Shown piece by piece: positions 7,619-7,675 of a stretch of DNA of 7,675 bases. This DNA comes from Singulisphaera sp. GP187 (GTDB lineage Bacteria; Planctomycetota; Phycisphaerae; Phycisphaerales; SM1A02): the NCBI GenBank assembly GCA_945896765.1, contig CAMDEL010000070.1, positions 1-7,675 on the forward strand. Reading direction: 5' to 3'. The first letter of the stretch is position 1. Every line of letters starts with the position of its first letter. The position numbers were made by a program, and so were the translations under genes. A model generated the notes under the pieces. It made no database searches. It worked only from the letters and a program-made list of their open reading frames with translations, and had not been told where the DNA came from.

Positions 7619-7675
7619 TCAGCAGAGTTGATACTCGGGCATCGCAGTCACGAGACAGAGCGCAGCGACAAGTCG
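7619..7675 (-). CDS. C-terminal end of a probable DUF1800 family protein (partial)
   Basis: On the minus strand the frame entering at 7675 is open for 18 codons and stops at TGA (7621-7619), giving a tail that ends MPEYQLC. Helical tails of the form 'LLxxPEYQxC' are what I expect at the end of DUF1800 proteins, and DUF1800 genes characteristically lie immediately upstream of DUF1501 genes on the same strand. The 18-base gap to the DUF1501 start supports an operon. Only the tail is visible, so the family call rests mainly on context. The gene continues beyond the right edge. Confidence 0.6.
   Translation of the reverse strand, partial: RLVAALCLVTAMPEYQLC

Overview
The window looks like a chromosomal segment from a planctomycete, most likely of the Phycisphaerae type. 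Three features point there: a secreted zinc carboxypeptidase ending in two degenerate dockerin/EF-hand loops with the 'ADLALLL..WG' style common in that group, a DUF1800/DUF1501 pair, and a DinG helicase with a planctomycete-like sequence. This assignment is inferred from protein style only. No rRNA or marker gene is present.

Layout. On the plus strand, bases 2-2179 hold the 3' part of a secreted M14 carboxypeptidase gene whose start lies left of the window. After 35 bases it is followed by a complete DinG-type DNA helicase (2215-4233). On the minus strand, a SulP-family anion transporter with a C-terminal STAS domain (5974 down to 4238) converges on the helicase, with only 4 bases between the two stop codons. 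A gene-free stretch of about 330 bases (5975-6307) comes next. Beyond it, still on the minus strand, are a Tat-exported DUF1501 protein (7600 down to 6308) and the last 18 codons of an upstream gene that looks like DUF1800 (7675 down to 7619).

The four well-covered genes belong to known families and do not form one pathway. The DUF1800-DUF1501 pair is a recurring two-gene unit, probably exported and of unknown function. The carboxypeptidase degrades peptides outside the cytoplasm, the helicase acts in DNA repair, and SulP moves anions across the inner membrane.

The part that ordinary genes do not explain is the 5975-6307 gap. It contains a long imperfect inverted repeat (6061-6083 with 6164-6187) enclosing an asymmetric internal bubble and then a second stem (6099-6108 with 6143-6152). 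That layout resembles a 6S RNA: closing stem, central bubble, terminal arm. A plausible sigma-70-like promoter precedes it on the plus strand, and a 12-base tandem repeat lies just beyond it. It is the best candidate here for an undescribed element, but its strand and identity cannot be settled by reading alone.
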